This document shows, one piece after another, positions 25,434 to 36,445 of a DNA stretch of 64,000 nucleotides. A program made the position numbers and the translations under genes. A model generated the notes under the pieces. That model saw only the letters and a list, made by a program, of their open reading frames with translations. It was not told the origin of the DNA and did no database searches. The stretch covers positions 15,896,695 through 15,960,694 of the forward strand of contig OX246743.1 in the NCBI GenBank assembly GCA_945910005.1, given 5' to 3'. Positions within the stretch are counted from its first letter, which is position 1. The number at the start of each line of letters is the position of its first letter. Source of the stretch: Isoperla grammatica. Lineage: Eukaryota > Arthropoda > Insecta > Plecoptera > Perlodidae.

Positions 25434-25546
25434 GTCCACTTGATCTCCGCCTAGCGGAGTCTCGGCGAACTACCGACTTAACTTGCGAGTTTTGACGAGC
25501 CTCCGCTAGGCGGAGCTCAAGCGGAGCTCAAGTGGACCTTGCCACT
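25434..25546. mobile_element. Hairpin micro-MITE, TSD CCACTCAC
   Basis: The ends are CAAGGTCCACTTGATCTCC and AGCTCAAGTGGACCTTG, with inner CGCCTAGCGGAG / CTCCGCTAGGCGGAG arms. CCACTCAC occurs directly on both sides. Confidence 0.78.
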
Positions 25547-25586
25547 CACTAATGGCATATATATAAGGAAGGCTGTGCATGCTTAC

Positions 25587-25891
25587 AGCGTCCTCTGCCT
25601 CCCCAAGGGGACACGGTTCCAGGGGTGGCACTTCGTTCTCGTTCATTTCCGGCGGGGGAGGGCTGTTGGGCGTGAGGCACGCCGTCGTGTCTATCGCCTC
25701 CTCCTCCTCGGGGGGAGGTGCCGCTTCCTCCCCGTCAGCTGGCGGAGCCTCCCCGTCAGCGGGCGGAGCTTCCTCTTCGGCTGGCGGCTCGTTCAAGTCC
25801 AGTAGCGCCTTCAGGTCGCCGCCGCCGTCGATAGAGCGCACTGTGATCGCAAACAGGGTGATGTTCTTGCCTTCTGCCGAAGCGTACGCTT
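25587..25891 (-). CDS. Exon A2: acidic Pro/Glu-rich exon, paralogue of exon A1
   Basis: A minus-strand exon of 305 bp between CCATACAG|AAGCG (phase 1) and GACGCT|GTAAGCATGC (phase 0). It encodes EGKNITLFAITV, DLKALLDLNEPPAEEEAPP, low-complexity acidic repeats, then TTACLTPNSPPPPEMNE and VPPLEPCPLGEAEDA. It is open throughout, with the same splice phases as exon A1. With exon B2 it gives a continuous phase-compatible reading (phase 0 to phase 0). The N-terminal exon(s) would lie further upstream on minus, beyond 26.1 kb, and are not identified. Confidence 0.65.
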
Positions 25892-26139
25892 CTGTATGGG
25901 AGAAATCAAGCTAATTTGATGATTTGTGCGACGTACTCGAATAGATAGATCGTATGACGTCGGGGGTTGATTGGAGGAAAGAGATAAATTGGAGGAAGAA
26001 TAAGATTTATGGGGGAAATAGGGGACAAGGGAATTGGGAGGAATTCATTTCGTCGCCTCTTTCGAGTGTCACATTTTGATAACTTGATTATTTGTTGTTT
26101 AACGTCGTATTCGATAACACTATGATCACATGATGTCTG

Positions 26140-27303
26140 GGGGTGTTTGGGGGTGCAAGTATAGGAGGACGGGAAGGAAAAGACGACATACCTCTGACAT
26201 CTGGGGCTGTTTGGAGTTGCAAGTATAGGAGGACGGGAAGGAAAAGACGACATACCTCTGACATCTGGGGCTGTTTGGAGGTGCAAGTATAGGAAGACGG
26301 GAAGGAAAAGACGACATACCTCTGACATCTGGGGGTGTTTGGAGGTGCAAGTATAGGAGGACGGGAAGGAAAAGACTACATACCTCTGACATCTGGGGCT
26401 GTTTGGAGTTGCAAGTATAGGAGGACGGGAAGGAAAAGACGACATACCTCTGACATCTGGGGCTGTTTGGAGTTGCAAGTATAGGAGGACGGGAAGGAAA
26501 AGACGACATACCTCTGACATCTGGGGCTGTTTGGAGGTGCAAGTATAGGAGGACGGGAAGGAAAAGACGACATACCTCTGACATCTGGGGCTGTTTGGAG
26601 TTGCAAGTATAGGAGGACGGGAAGGAAAAGACGACATACCTCTGACATCTGGGGCTGTTTGGAGGTGCAAGTATAGGAGGACGGGAAGGAAAAGACGACA
26701 TACCTCTGACATCTGGGGCTGTTTGGAGTTGCAAGTATAGGAGGACGGGAAGGAAAAGACGACATACCTCTGACATCTGGGGCTGTTTGGAGGTGCAAGT
26801 ATAGGAGGACGGGAAGGAAAAGACGACATACCTCTGACATCTGGGGGTGTTTGGGGGTGCAAGTATAGGAGGACGGGAAGGAAAAGACGACATACCTCTG
26901 ACATCTGGGGCTGTTTGGAGTTGCAAGTATAGGAGGACGGGAAGGAAAAGACGACATACCTCTGACATCTGGGGCTGTTTGGAGTTGCAAGTATAGGAGG
27001 ACGGGAAGGAAAAGACGACATACCTCTGACATCTGGGGCTGTTTGGAGTTGCAAGTATAGGAGGACGGGAAGGAAAAGACGACATACCTCTGACATCTGG
27101 GGCTGTTTGGAGTTGCAAGTATAGGAGGACGGGAAGGAAAAGACGACATACCTCTGACATCTGGGGCTGTTTGGAGGTGCAAGTATAGGAGGACGGGAAG
27201 GAAAAGACGACATACCTCTGACATCTGGGGCTGTTTGGAGTTGCAAGTATAGGAGGACGGGAAGGAAAAGACGACATACCTCTGACATCTGGGGCTGTTT
27301 GGA
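26140..27303. repeat. 64-bp tandem array, about 18 copies
   Basis: The unit contains TGTTTGGAGTTGCAAGTATA, GGAGGACGGGAAGGAAAAG and ACGACATACCTCTGACATCT; a G/T variant distinguishes GAGTTGC from GAGGTGC units. 64 is 1 mod 3 and the unit has no stop on the minus strand, so three long overlapping minus frames arise automatically. It sits on the upstream (minus) side of exon A2. Confidence 0.93.
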
Positions 27304-27588
27304 GAAAAGTCACAAGCAGGTGCGTGACAACAAGGAGGGAGGGAGGGGGGGGGGGGGGGGGTGCAATTGACTTAAGAAAGTATCTACATTTACAAAAATG
27401 TTTGGAGAGTGTTCTTTATTTTCAATTTAATTACACAATCAGATTGAATAACACAATTTATTTGCAAACATGGTAATTATAATGAAGGTACAGTAGCAGT
27501 AATGAATACAGGGATGCGATGGGGGGCGATCGCCCCCTATGTTTGTCCGACCACAGCTCCGAAATCATTTAATCCTGCACGGTACTGA
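27304..27588. other. Simple sequence and AT-rich spacer
   Basis: G-run near 27342-27361, then AT-rich DNA. No gene. Confidence 0.4.
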
Positions 27589-27703
27589 TAATAATAATAA
27601 TAATAATAATAATAATAGTAATAATAATAATAATTATTATTATTTTTATTATAATTATAATAATTATAATAAAAATAACAATTATAAAATAATTATAATA
27701 ATT

Positions 27704-27738
<35 letters not shown>

Positions 27739-27740
27739 CC
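27589..27740. repeat. (TAA)n-type microsatellite, 5' side of the LINE
   Basis: ATA/TAA/TTA-rich imperfect microsatellite immediately before the R4/Dong-like fragment. Confidence 0.85.
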
Positions 27741-27743
27741 AAA

Positions 27744-28513
27744 ATGATGCATGGACAGTTTCTCCGAAAAATTGAACAAGAAGATTACAGTAAGATGGAT
27801 ACATTCAATTGGCTCAAGCAAGGAGATCTTAAAGGAGAGACTGAAAGCCTTCTGATTGCAGCCCAAGACCAAGCATTGAAAACCAGATATATTGAGAAAA
27901 AAATTTATAAGACCCGAACTGATGCTCATTGTCGTCTTTGTAAACAATTTAATGAGACAGTGGACCACATTGTATCAGGTTGCCCAATTTTGGCCAAACA
28001 TGAGTATATAGAGCGACATAACCGGGTTTGTGCACGTCTGCACTGGGATATATGTCGTTTCTATAATATAGATGTTTGTACTAATTGGTACGAGCATCAT
28101 CCAATAAGTACAATACATCAAGGCTCAATAACATTACTCTGGGATAGTCAAGTCTACACAGATCGATATATTCAGCATAATAAGCCAGACATAATTATTA
28201 AAGATCATGAGAATAGACAATGTATTATGGTGGATGTAGCGGTGCCCTCTGACAATAACATCACAACTAAGGAGGCGCAAAAGAAAACCAAATACAAAGA
28301 CTTACAAATTGAAACCCAGAGAATGTGGGGGATGCGGACAAAGGTAGGCTAATCCCGATCATAATTGGAGCGACAGGTGCCATCAGCAAAACATTTCAAA
28401 ATTATTTAGAAGATATAGGCTACCAGGACAACATAACACAAGGGAACTACAGAAGACAGCCATTCTGGGTAGGCTACTGCTCGCGTTTTGAGAAAGGTTC
28501 TATAATATTTTGA
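27744..28513 (+). pseudogene. R4/Dong-like ORF C-terminus with restriction-like endonuclease region
   Basis: The frame has ALKTRYIEKKIYKTRTDAHC, CRLCKQFNETVDHIVSGCP, LHWDICRFYNIDVCTNWYEH, RPDI-like KPDIIIKDHENRQCIMVDVA and a tail IPIIIGATGAISKTFQNYL. The CCHC-like CxxC-H-C block followed by PD...(D/V)DVA...K is the C-terminal restriction-like endonuclease region of site-selective LINEs. A frameshift at about 28346 separates MRTKV from IPIIIGA. Without the RT it is a 5'-truncated, inactive copy. The family is assigned from memory of motif order; R2 or other REL-type clades remain possible. Confidence 0.68.
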
Positions 28514-28581
28514 TATCAGTTTTTATATTGAAGTCTTTATGTTATGTTTATATAATTGTTTTATGTAGAATTTATGACATT

Positions 28582-28655
28582 GCGTGGTCCTGCGATGCGG
28601 TGCGGGTGTTTTGGGTTGGCCCGGGTTCGTACCGCGTCGCACCGCAGGGCCACGC
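28582..28655 (+). other. GC-rich 24-bp-arm hairpin in the LINE 3' UTR
   Basis: The arms GCGTGGTCCTGCGATGCGGT (plus GCGG) and CCGCGTCGCACCGCAGGGCC (plus ACGC) pair over 24 bp with few mismatches. It stands out against the AT-rich surroundings and could be the structure recognised by the element's RT. Confidence 0.6.
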
Positions 28656-28865
28656 GGTGTCATGAATTCAACTATATTTGATTTATGTGTAATATAATAA
28701 TCTTTGTGATATGTAAAATCTTTTTAAAATGTATAATTATCTTTGTAATGTGTAAAATCTTTGTAATGTCATATTTTGTAATGTGTGGTTGCAGCACCTA
28801 AGAGGTGAGGATCACCTTTGGTGCTGTAGACTAATAATGTACCTGCCATCTGGTGATGTGATAAA

Positions 28866-29002
<137 letters not shown>

Positions 29003-29019
29003 GGCCTAATAATAATAAT

Positions 29020-29082
29020 AAACTGGACAGGAAGGAGCAGGAGTCTTGTCTCTATTGGTTGGCGAGACGCATGATGACATAA
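29020..29082 (+). pseudogene. Very short LINE ORF2 tail
   Basis: The reading KLDRKEQESCLYWLARRMMT then stop resembles the ending RTEKEAALYWMARKNG at 15320. It is probably the last ~20 codons of a LINE. Confidence 0.4.
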
Positions 29083-29099
29083 ATGTGTCGATGTGGGCA

Positions 29100-29454
29100 T
29101 AAGAGAAGAAGAGATAGATAAACTTTATTTCACACTGATCTTACGTAGGGGTAAGATTTGAACTCTCTGCCCCCCCCCCCCCCCCCACAGCTATAAAATG
29201 GATTCAGTTGGCGCCAAATAACACTTATGATTGTACGTCAAGCAGAAATTATCCAGCAACTGACCTTTTTCCGCATACATCTCTCTGTAAGGTGACTTAG
29301 AGAGATATATGCGGAAAAAGGTCATTTATAGTGTTTGGGATTGACCCCCCTTCCCCGGTCAACTCCCCCCCCCCCCCCCCCCCGACACACACACACACAC
29401 TCACACACACACACACACTGTTTATGAGTTTCTGGGTACACCACTTATACAAGA
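29100..29454. other. Poly-C/CA simple sequence and a strong hairpin
   Basis: C-runs lie at about 29170-29187 and 29366-29383 and (CA)n at about 29384-29419. At 29262-29323 TGACCTTTTTCCGCATA and TATGCGGAAAAAGGTCA form a near-perfect hairpin with inner TCTCTCT/AGAGAGA pairs. Confidence 0.6.
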
Positions 29455-29906
29455 CGACTACTACTCGGTACTACTACTGGTAGTTTATTTAATAGAGAAC
29501 AATTAACTATAGGCATACATTGTGACATGAAATAACCTAAGTATAAGGGGGGGTAAACTGTACCCCCTACTTACGGTATTGACATCTGAAGCCTATGATT
29601 GGCAGGTGTGGAACGCACATAAGAAAGAGTAGAAAGAGCCAATGTGACGGTCGTATTCCGGCAAGGTTATCGAAATACATAATTATCTGTTGTTATATAA
29701 GTTTAATATTTACTGGAATTATGGATATGAAAGAAGCAGCTGGGAATTTTGAAACATAATTATGCCTAAAATGTGGAAAATTGTGAATCCGAAATGAGAT
29801 GACAAGCGGTTGTTATCGTTGTTATGGTTAACGGCTATCAAAACAAGGTTGGATTTGGATCTTTTGTAATTGTTACACAGCCTACTAAAATAGGAAAATG
29901 TGAAGA
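29455..29906 (+). repeat. Dispersed repeat A, copy 2 (empty of insertions)
   Basis: Homologous to 14722-16262. It retains CCTAAGTATAAGG where copy 1 has the hAT and GTGAAGAACG where copy 1 has the hairpin. Confidence 0.8.
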
Positions 29907-31082
29907 ACGAAGGTACCAACGGCCATATTTGAGGCAGTAGGGCCTATTTATCATGAAATGTGAGAGTTTTAATATGTACATCCCCCGATAAAATCTGCGA
30001 AAATCAATATGCTTGCCATTAAAAACCACCACTCGAATAGTGAAGAGAGTTGCTTTACGTGTACCTTGCCGCGCAGAAGATAGCCTAGGCGGTTTTCCGT
30101 CGCGGTGGTAAAATAATATTATTTTTGCCAAAAATTATAAAACATAGGCCCACCATTTTAATCTGTTTAATTCGGGCTTTATTTTATTATTTGAATTTTG
30201 GTAAATGGTATATTATTGTGTTATTTTGTTTTTTCTTTATTTTGAAAGGAAAATGTCTCCAACGTGTTTGTAACGACCTGGGCAAGTCGTCACGCGCGTC
30301 TCGTGAACGAGCGCAGAGGCGGCGGTGACATTCCTACAGCGCCATGTTTCAAACAGACTCAGCCCAAGCCCAGCTTCAAAAACTTCCCTTCATTTGTGTC
30401 GATATTTTGTGTGACAACAAAGACTGTTGAATTGTAAGGTAAGCCTAAACATATTCCCTTCTATTTGTCTTTGTCTTTATTTTGATTTTTACTGTATTAT
30501 CATCATATTGTTTTAAAGAATAATTGTAGTTTTAATATTACTCCACTGTAGTTTAACTTCATTTTCATTTCATTTCAGACAATTTTATTCTCAACACAAT
30601 ACATACATGTTACTAAAAAGTGGCTATTTATACAAAGTTGGAGAAGCCTGCAAAGTCATGGAGACTTGAGTGCAGGCCATTTACAAAATAGTGTACGGTA
30701 TTAATTTTGTCAGATGGCGACAATAGACATACTTGAAAGGAAAATTGTGTGATAATACAATTTATACAATTATAGCTAGAACTAAATGTATTGGGGGAAG
30801 TTAGTAGACTGATGTTAAAGACGGTGTAAAAATACAAGTTTAAAAAAGGTGTGGTTTACAAATCAGGCATTTTGTTTACAAACTTACGCTGCTTATGGAC
30901 TAAAATTTTGTAATTTGTAATATAATATAATATACCGGTAAACAATACAGTTATAGAATTAGGGTTATTATAAGGAAACATTTCCAATATGTAGTATTTT
31001 AGGCCTACTTTAAGTATAAATTTAAATTTAAATTTATATTTATAATGTAATACTATAGCATTCAGAGTATTCACAGAGAAAA
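29907..31082. other. No gene recognised
   Basis: AT-rich with short unrelated frames. A CpG-rich patch at 30270-30350 and a plausible splice donor (AAG|GTAAGCC at about 30437) are seen, but no coding exon can be supported. Confidence 0.35.
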
Positions 31083-31860
31083 TAAAGTAAAGTAAAGTAA
31101 AGTAAGTTTATTCACCATTATCTATGTGGATACATGATTTGGGTTTCGTCAGGATGGTTACATAAATTATACTAAAACTAATTTTACAGGAGAGTTATGC
31201 CTAATGATAATTGATAATAATATCAATAATAGCAAACAACATAGGTTAGTAAGATTAATGTAAAGTTGTAATACTAGATAAAGACATAGAAAGACATTAC
31301 TTAGACCTGAATCATGTAGGCCTAAGTTTACAAATACTAGATAAAACAAAGGAAAAGATTTAAACTTAAAAATTTAAAAGTATTAAACATAGTAGTAATA
31401 GTAAATAATAATTGTAGTAGTAAAGGCATGAAAAATTCCACCTTTAATCGATGTAATGTAATAGGAACGTGCACCGTAATATGTTGAGTATAAAGAATAG
31501 AATATAGGGGTGCTAGCCCTAATATTCCTATTTTTATTTTTTTTTATTTTTTTTTATCAGTATGGCTGATGGTTGGCCATGTAGTTAAGGAATGAGGTTA
31601 TGGAGTATATAAACAAGGAGAGAGGTGTGACTGTTTTTTTATACGTTGTTAACTCTATATTGTGTATAATTAGTCTTAGGTATTCGGATGTTTGATGGTA
31701 ATAATAATTTGCCAATATAATAGTGTTTTGTATCAGTGGATGTATCATGTTGGAATAGCGCATTGTCGCTAATTAGTAGACTGATTTAATTTAATTTAAA
31801 TTTAGACACTGCCAGGATTTGCATGTTCCATCCATCTTAAGGTTAAAATGCTACATATGG

Positions 31861-34800
31861 CTACATGGAAGCATGGAAGTTTATCATACTCTCGGCCTCC
31901 TCTGTCCCTAGACCTCTCAACCATTGCTTAATTTTTAGTTTAAAACTATCATGGGAGACAATGCTCTTCAGTTCAATTGGCAAAGCATTGAACATTCTGG
32001 GTCCAAGATAGTCAACATGACGTTGACCTAGTTGCGACATCTTCCGTGGTATCGGGAGATTTCCATGGGTTTGCTGTCTTGTTACGGGGGCAATATGCAT
32101 AGCAGTTACGGCATTCATTTGCACATTTAGTTGGTCTTTAAATATCTTATTCAAGACTACTTTGACATATAGTTGCCGTATATCCAATACACGGGCTTCT
32201 GAAAAAGTTAAGTTGGACGGGTACATTTTGCTTTTATTTAGGAGTATTTTCAGGATTAATTTCTGGGCAGTTTCTAAAGATGATAGGTGGGTATTTAGGA
32301 TACCCCCCATCCAATTATTCCATATTGCAGGACTGATTGGACTAAAGAAAGATATACCTTCCTCAAAGAATTGAATGACAGTATATGTCTGAGTTTATAG
32401 AAAATAAAAATAAGGTACTGCAATTTTTTTAGTGTTACATTTGCATGTAAGTTCCATTTGAGGTGTTGATCAATAGTTAGTCCTAGATAATTGGAATAGT
32501 TACATTTACTTAGTTTGTAACAGTTGCACTCGGCCTTTGTGACTGTCGCGTTACATGTATTCTCATGGATATTAATCCAATGTTCTTCTTCATTTGGGAG
32601 TGTTTTGGCAGTTTTAGAAAAGGTAAGATACACAGTTCTGTTTTGGTTTAGTGTGAGGAAATTTTTGTTGAGCCATCCATGTACAACGTTCATTGCTAAG
32701 TTTGCAGCTTCGAAGGCTTCGTGCCAACTGTTATGGGAAATCACAAGAACTGTATCGTCTGCATAAGAGATAACTATTCCAGGAATGTTAAGTTTACATA
32801 GTTGATTTATATAAATTATGAACAGAACTGGGCCTAGTACAGTGCCTTGTGGTACGCCCATCCTCACTTCAAAGCTAGAACTAAGACTATCATTTATTTT
32901 TACTTTTTGTTCTCTGTTGGTGAGGAAACTATGGAATAGGTTAAGTGCGGTATCCCGAATACCAATTTTGCTTAGCTTGTTAAGTAGTAAACTGTGGTTT
33001 ACCGTATCAAAAGCCTTCGACAGGTCAAGAAAGATAGCAATAGTCTTCATCGACAGGTCTACTTTGCTATAAAGTTTACTGGTTAGTTCACTTATTGCAT
33101 CATCTGTGCTTAGCTTTGGTTGGAAGCCATACTGATTTGGGGAGAGTACTTTGTTTTCAGTTAAATATTCCATAAGTCTGGTTTTAATGCACCTTTCAAG
33201 TAATTTTGAGAAATGGGTCGTTAGTGAAATTGGTCTGTAGTTCGATATGTCAGTTTTGTCGTTGGCTTTGTGTATTGGAGTGATAATGGCCAATTTAAAA
33301 AGAGATGGGAAGATACCAGAGTCAAGATTGGTTAAATATGTGGGTTAATGGTTTTAGGATATAGGTTTTAATGTGTTTGATCGTGCATACACTTATTTCG
33401 TCATACCCTCCTGCAGATTGATTCTTTAGGTTATTGACTAGGCCATTAAGCTCATGCTCGGTGATTTTCGCAAATTTGTCTAGGTAGCCTGGGCTATTTT
33501 TAGTGGACCTGGCGGTGGAGAGGCTGCTCCTGGAGTCTGCGACAGTTTGCGGTAGCTTGTCGCAGTAAAAGTTGTCAAGCGGTGGCAAGGTTGGAAAATT
33601 TGGATTAATTTTAGTTGCCAGGTTGATGCCTACATCTGTGAAATATTTCCCAAACATATCTGCTATCACTATCGGGTTGTCCGAGCTGACCTCGCCATTT
33701 GATATTTTGTTGGTATTAACTTGGGTTTTCCCTTTCCTGTCCGTGATTTTATTAATCACGTTCCATAGTTTTTTATTATCAGGACCTGCTTCAATAACTT
33801 TGTCCCTATAGAATTGCCTTTTTGCAGCTTTAATAACCCTATTTACCATGTTTCGGTATAATGTATAGCTTGTGATAAGGTTGTTATTTTGTGGTAGGTT
33901 ATACTTTGTGCAAAAGGAATTGTGCCGTTTTACGCGGGTGAATAGTTTGTCTCTTTTACGAATAGAGTTCAGGATACCTGTCGCAATCCATGGGGTTAGC
34001 TTATTAAGTTTTGAGCTTTGTTTCATATTTCTCTCTGAGGTGTGGTTTGTTATATGTTTACTGAGCACCTTCATAAATGCTTCTATGGCATCATTTACAT
34101 CAGACCATATTTTCATCCTGCAGATCTCTGTTTAAAGCATCAAAATCTATTCTTTTAAGCACTTTGTGCTTTCCTATGGGTGCCTTGTTATTGGATTCTA
34201 CTGTACTGTATTGTTTAGGTCTACCCCAAGATAGAAACACTGGATAGTGGTCACTCACATGTGTGTGTAGAACTGCTGACTTGATTTGGGAGGTACATGG
34301 TGATTTTACAAAGATGTGATCTAAGCAGGTCTGGGTATTGAGTGTTTCTCTTGTGGTAGTGTTGATAATGGACAGAAAACCTTTGCTACAGAGAATGTTT
34401 AAATAGTCATTTTGCTCTCTAGACAAAGCAGAATGATTTTTAGGCATAATGTTTATGTTGATATCTCCTATCAGTAGCTTATGTTTACAGACCTGGGGGG
34501 TAGGCCTGTCGAGGAAGGATCCTAGCTCTTCTTGGAATAGCCTAACGTTAGTTGACGGCGATCGGTAGATGGCTAGTATCATGTACGAGTCCCCCATGAA
34601 ATTAAAATTAATTGTTGCACCATTTGCTGACGGTAATGAGTTTTGCGGCAACAGTGTAACATGGTGTGCCAAACTATCTGATACATGGAGCATCATACTG
34701 TCATGGGTGGAGTTACTTGTGGGAACATGGAAGTTTGTATAGCCTGGTATCTTGTAAGGGGTGTCCCAAGATCTGTGTCTCAGACAGTATAATAATGTCT

Positions 34801-34988
34801 AATTGGAAGGTGAGTTGGTGTAGGAGACAGATTAATTCCTCAAAGTTATTCCTTATTCCTTGAATATTCAGATGAGTGATGTTTAGTGAAGGATGTTTTG
34901 TTGTAAGGCTATAGTTTAGTTCTTGTACGGTATTGAAAGCTGGATTATAGGGGGTGAGATTTATGTTGTTTATAGGGTCTGGATGCAT
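31861..34988 (-). pseudogene. CR1-like ORF2: endonuclease, reverse transcriptase and C-terminal domain
   Basis: Read on minus. Endonuclease N-part: LNITHLNIQGIRNNFEEL, LDIIILSETQ (34988-34713). After a frameshift near 34745: AIYRSPSTN, LLIGDININ, CLDHIFVKSP and SDHYPVFLSW (34696-34100). Linker (34116-33322). Then RT: NYRPISLTTHFSKLLERC, FLDLSKAFDTVNH, GVPQGTVLGPVLFIIYIN and the catalytic SYADDT (33293-32295). The C-terminal part has YLGPRMFNALPIELK (32310-31861). Frame breaks lie near 34745, 34110, 33330 and 32308, several in homopolymers. All catalytic blocks are otherwise recognisable, so the copy is moderately young. Confidence 0.8.
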
Positions 34989-35015
34989 GATTGGGTTTGT
35001 GGTTGGTTTCGCAGA

Positions 35016-35657
35016 TTAGGATTTGTTTGCTTTGCATTTAGGCCTATGCCACCGGTATATCTGCAATGGTGAGCGAATCCATACTATTGGCGTGGATTCG
35101 TTTTTCTTAATATATATTTTACCATATTTTGTCCACACGTTCTTGTAACCGATCTTCTTTGTGTTTCTGGCTAGCCAGAAGAGTCTTTTGTTTTCTTGTA
35201 TTAGATGGTCGTTGATGAAGATGCGTTGGCCAGGTGTTGCATGCTCTGTCATCCCTATGTCCTTGATGGTGATAGGACCATGTTCCCGCAGCTTTTGTTG
35301 AATATAATCTTTCGTCCGTCTTGAGAAGAGTTTGGCGACAATCCATGGACGTCTAGGGGGGCCACCACTGATGCGCCTAGGGTAGACGCGATGACAGCAT
35401 TCAATGTCGTCTTCGTTTAATCTTGCCCCCACAGCTCCCGCAGCGCCAATTACCAGCTGGTAAGTATTCTCGTTTGGCATTTCGGGGATGCTATGCACTT
35501 CAATGTTATAGTTTTTGGAATATTGTTCCAGGTTATTGATTTTAGAGTGCAGGTAAACATTTTCCTCCTTCAGCTTAGTATTTTCCTCTCGAATGGTCGT
35601 TAACTCACCAAGTAGGAGATCCATCCTGGCTTGGAGGGGCCCTGTAACCCTGTTCAC
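35016..35657 (-). CDS. LINE ORF1 protein (coiled coil plus FP25/RRM-like nucleic-acid-binding domain), 5' partial
   Basis: 213 codons from the first Met, but the frame extends upstream (about 35697), so the N-terminus is uncertain. Residues 15-50 are heptad-like (ELTTIREENTKLKEENVYLH). Next come NNLEQYSKNYNIEVHSIPE, IECCHRVYP, RPWIVAKLFSRRTKDYI, IFINDHLIQENKRLFWLAR and VWTKYGKIYIKK. NxEQYSRxxNxEIxGIPE...HR...IVxKF...R...INexLT...LF..AR...VWT.nGxI.vrK is the baculovirus-FP-like ORF1 domain seen in many arthropod and other invertebrate LINEs. It probably binds LINE RNA as an oligomer. It ends 27 bases before ORF2 starts. Confidence 0.75.
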   Translation of the reverse strand: MNRVTGPLQARMDLLLGELTTIREENTKLKEENVYLHSKINNLEQYSKNYNIEVHSIPEMPNENTYQLVIGAAGAVGARLNEDDIECCHRVYPRRISGGPPRRPWIVAKLFSRRTKDYIQQKLREHGPITIKDIGMTEHATPGQRIFINDHLIQENKRLFWLARNTKKIGYKNVWTKYGKIYIKKNESTPIVWIRSPLQIYRWHRPKCKANKS

Positions 35658-35700
35658 TACTAGTAATAGTATCTCGTCATACTTGGCCGAGAGGAGCTAT

Positions 35701-36180
35701 TGTTTAAGAGTAGATATTAATGAACTTAGTGGTGTTCAGAAATCACAGATTTATTTTAATGATGCTTGTTCTAAATACCCTGATTGGTTTTGTTTGTGTG
35801 TTGTAATGATTTCTTTGTGTTGTGGAGTAGTATTAGCAATGGTAGTAGTCGTAGAATCAAATAACTAAGTAACATTATCTAGTGTAATTTTTTTCTCGGC
35901 TGGCAACATTACATTATAAGGGTGGGCAATAACCACCCTGGTGAATTTAGCGCAGTGCAGTAGCAGACGACGCGGAGTCGCGCGCATCTTACCCCCACCC
36001 TGTGACATCGAAGACGTTCGGTTTGACTCGGGTGTCTTCGGAGACATTCGTATCTACCCAAGATAGGGCCCGACCGAACTACATGAAAGAAAAGCGTGTC
36101 GCTTGCTTTGTAGAGGAACTAGCTAGAGCACGCACGCGAGGAATGCGTCTCAACAAAGCATGGGGGGTTTGCGTGCGATC
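35701..36180. other. No gene recognised
   Basis: Spacer between the CR1-like LINE and the TTAA element. Short frames only. Confidence 0.35.
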
Positions 36181-36324
36181 TTAAAGGCATATTGTCACAT
36201 GGCATTGTTGGTAACATATGTACAAACTCAAAACGTTTGAGGAATTTAGAAAAAAAAATTAAAGAAATCGGTCCATATTTAGCCGAGTAATTAGCAATAA
36301 TTATGTAAAATATTATTTGCGGGA

Positions 36325-36357
36325 TGACGTCACCCGCGTGACGTCACTGACTATAAG
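36325..36357 (+). promoter_or_regulatory. Inward promoter-like block, left end: two CREs plus TATA-like
   Basis: TGACGTCA at 36325-36332 and 36339-36346, then CTATAAG at 36351-36357, about 90 bp before the P2X7-like frame. The block TGACGTCACTGACTATAA recurs inverted at the other end of the element. Confidence 0.5.
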
Positions 36358-36445
36358 CTGGCTGGCTACCGCGTGCCTGCCTCGCGCACCAACGGCGGCC
36401 CGCGCGCTGTTTAGTTGAAGCCTGCCCATGGCCCCATAGCGCAAG

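Larger units (their letters stand above)
27741..28865 (+). mobile_element. 3' part of an R4/Dong-like LINE between (TAA)n tracts
   Basis: Comprises the C-terminal ORF (27741-28513), a structured 3' UTR (hairpins at 28582-28655 and about 28791-28830) and an AATAAA-like end running directly into (ATA)n at 28866. Dong-type elements of the R4 clade are known to insert in TAA repeats. The TAA tracts on both sides fit that preference, though the 5' tract could also be unrelated. Confidence 0.65.
31083..35700 (-). mobile_element. Near-complete CR1-like LINE (frameshifted)
   Basis: Reading on minus: ORF1 (35657-35016), ORF2 with endonuclease, RT and C-terminal domain (34988-31861), a 3' UTR of about 0.78 kb, and a 3' end GTGAATAAACTTACTTTACT... 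consisting of (TTTAC)n at 31083-31110. Short-repeat 3' tails instead of poly(A) are a CR1-group feature. At least four frameshifts make it inactive. The 5' end is lost or unrecognised near 35700. Confidence 0.82.

Noticed and set aside
11150..27303. CRISPR-like arrays
   Set aside because: Direct repeats are contiguous tandem units without unique spacers, and the genome is animal.
25906..27313. Three overlapping long minus-strand frames (up to 460 codons)
   Set aside because: A 64-bp unit without stops on minus automatically opens all three frames; no domain, no codon bias.
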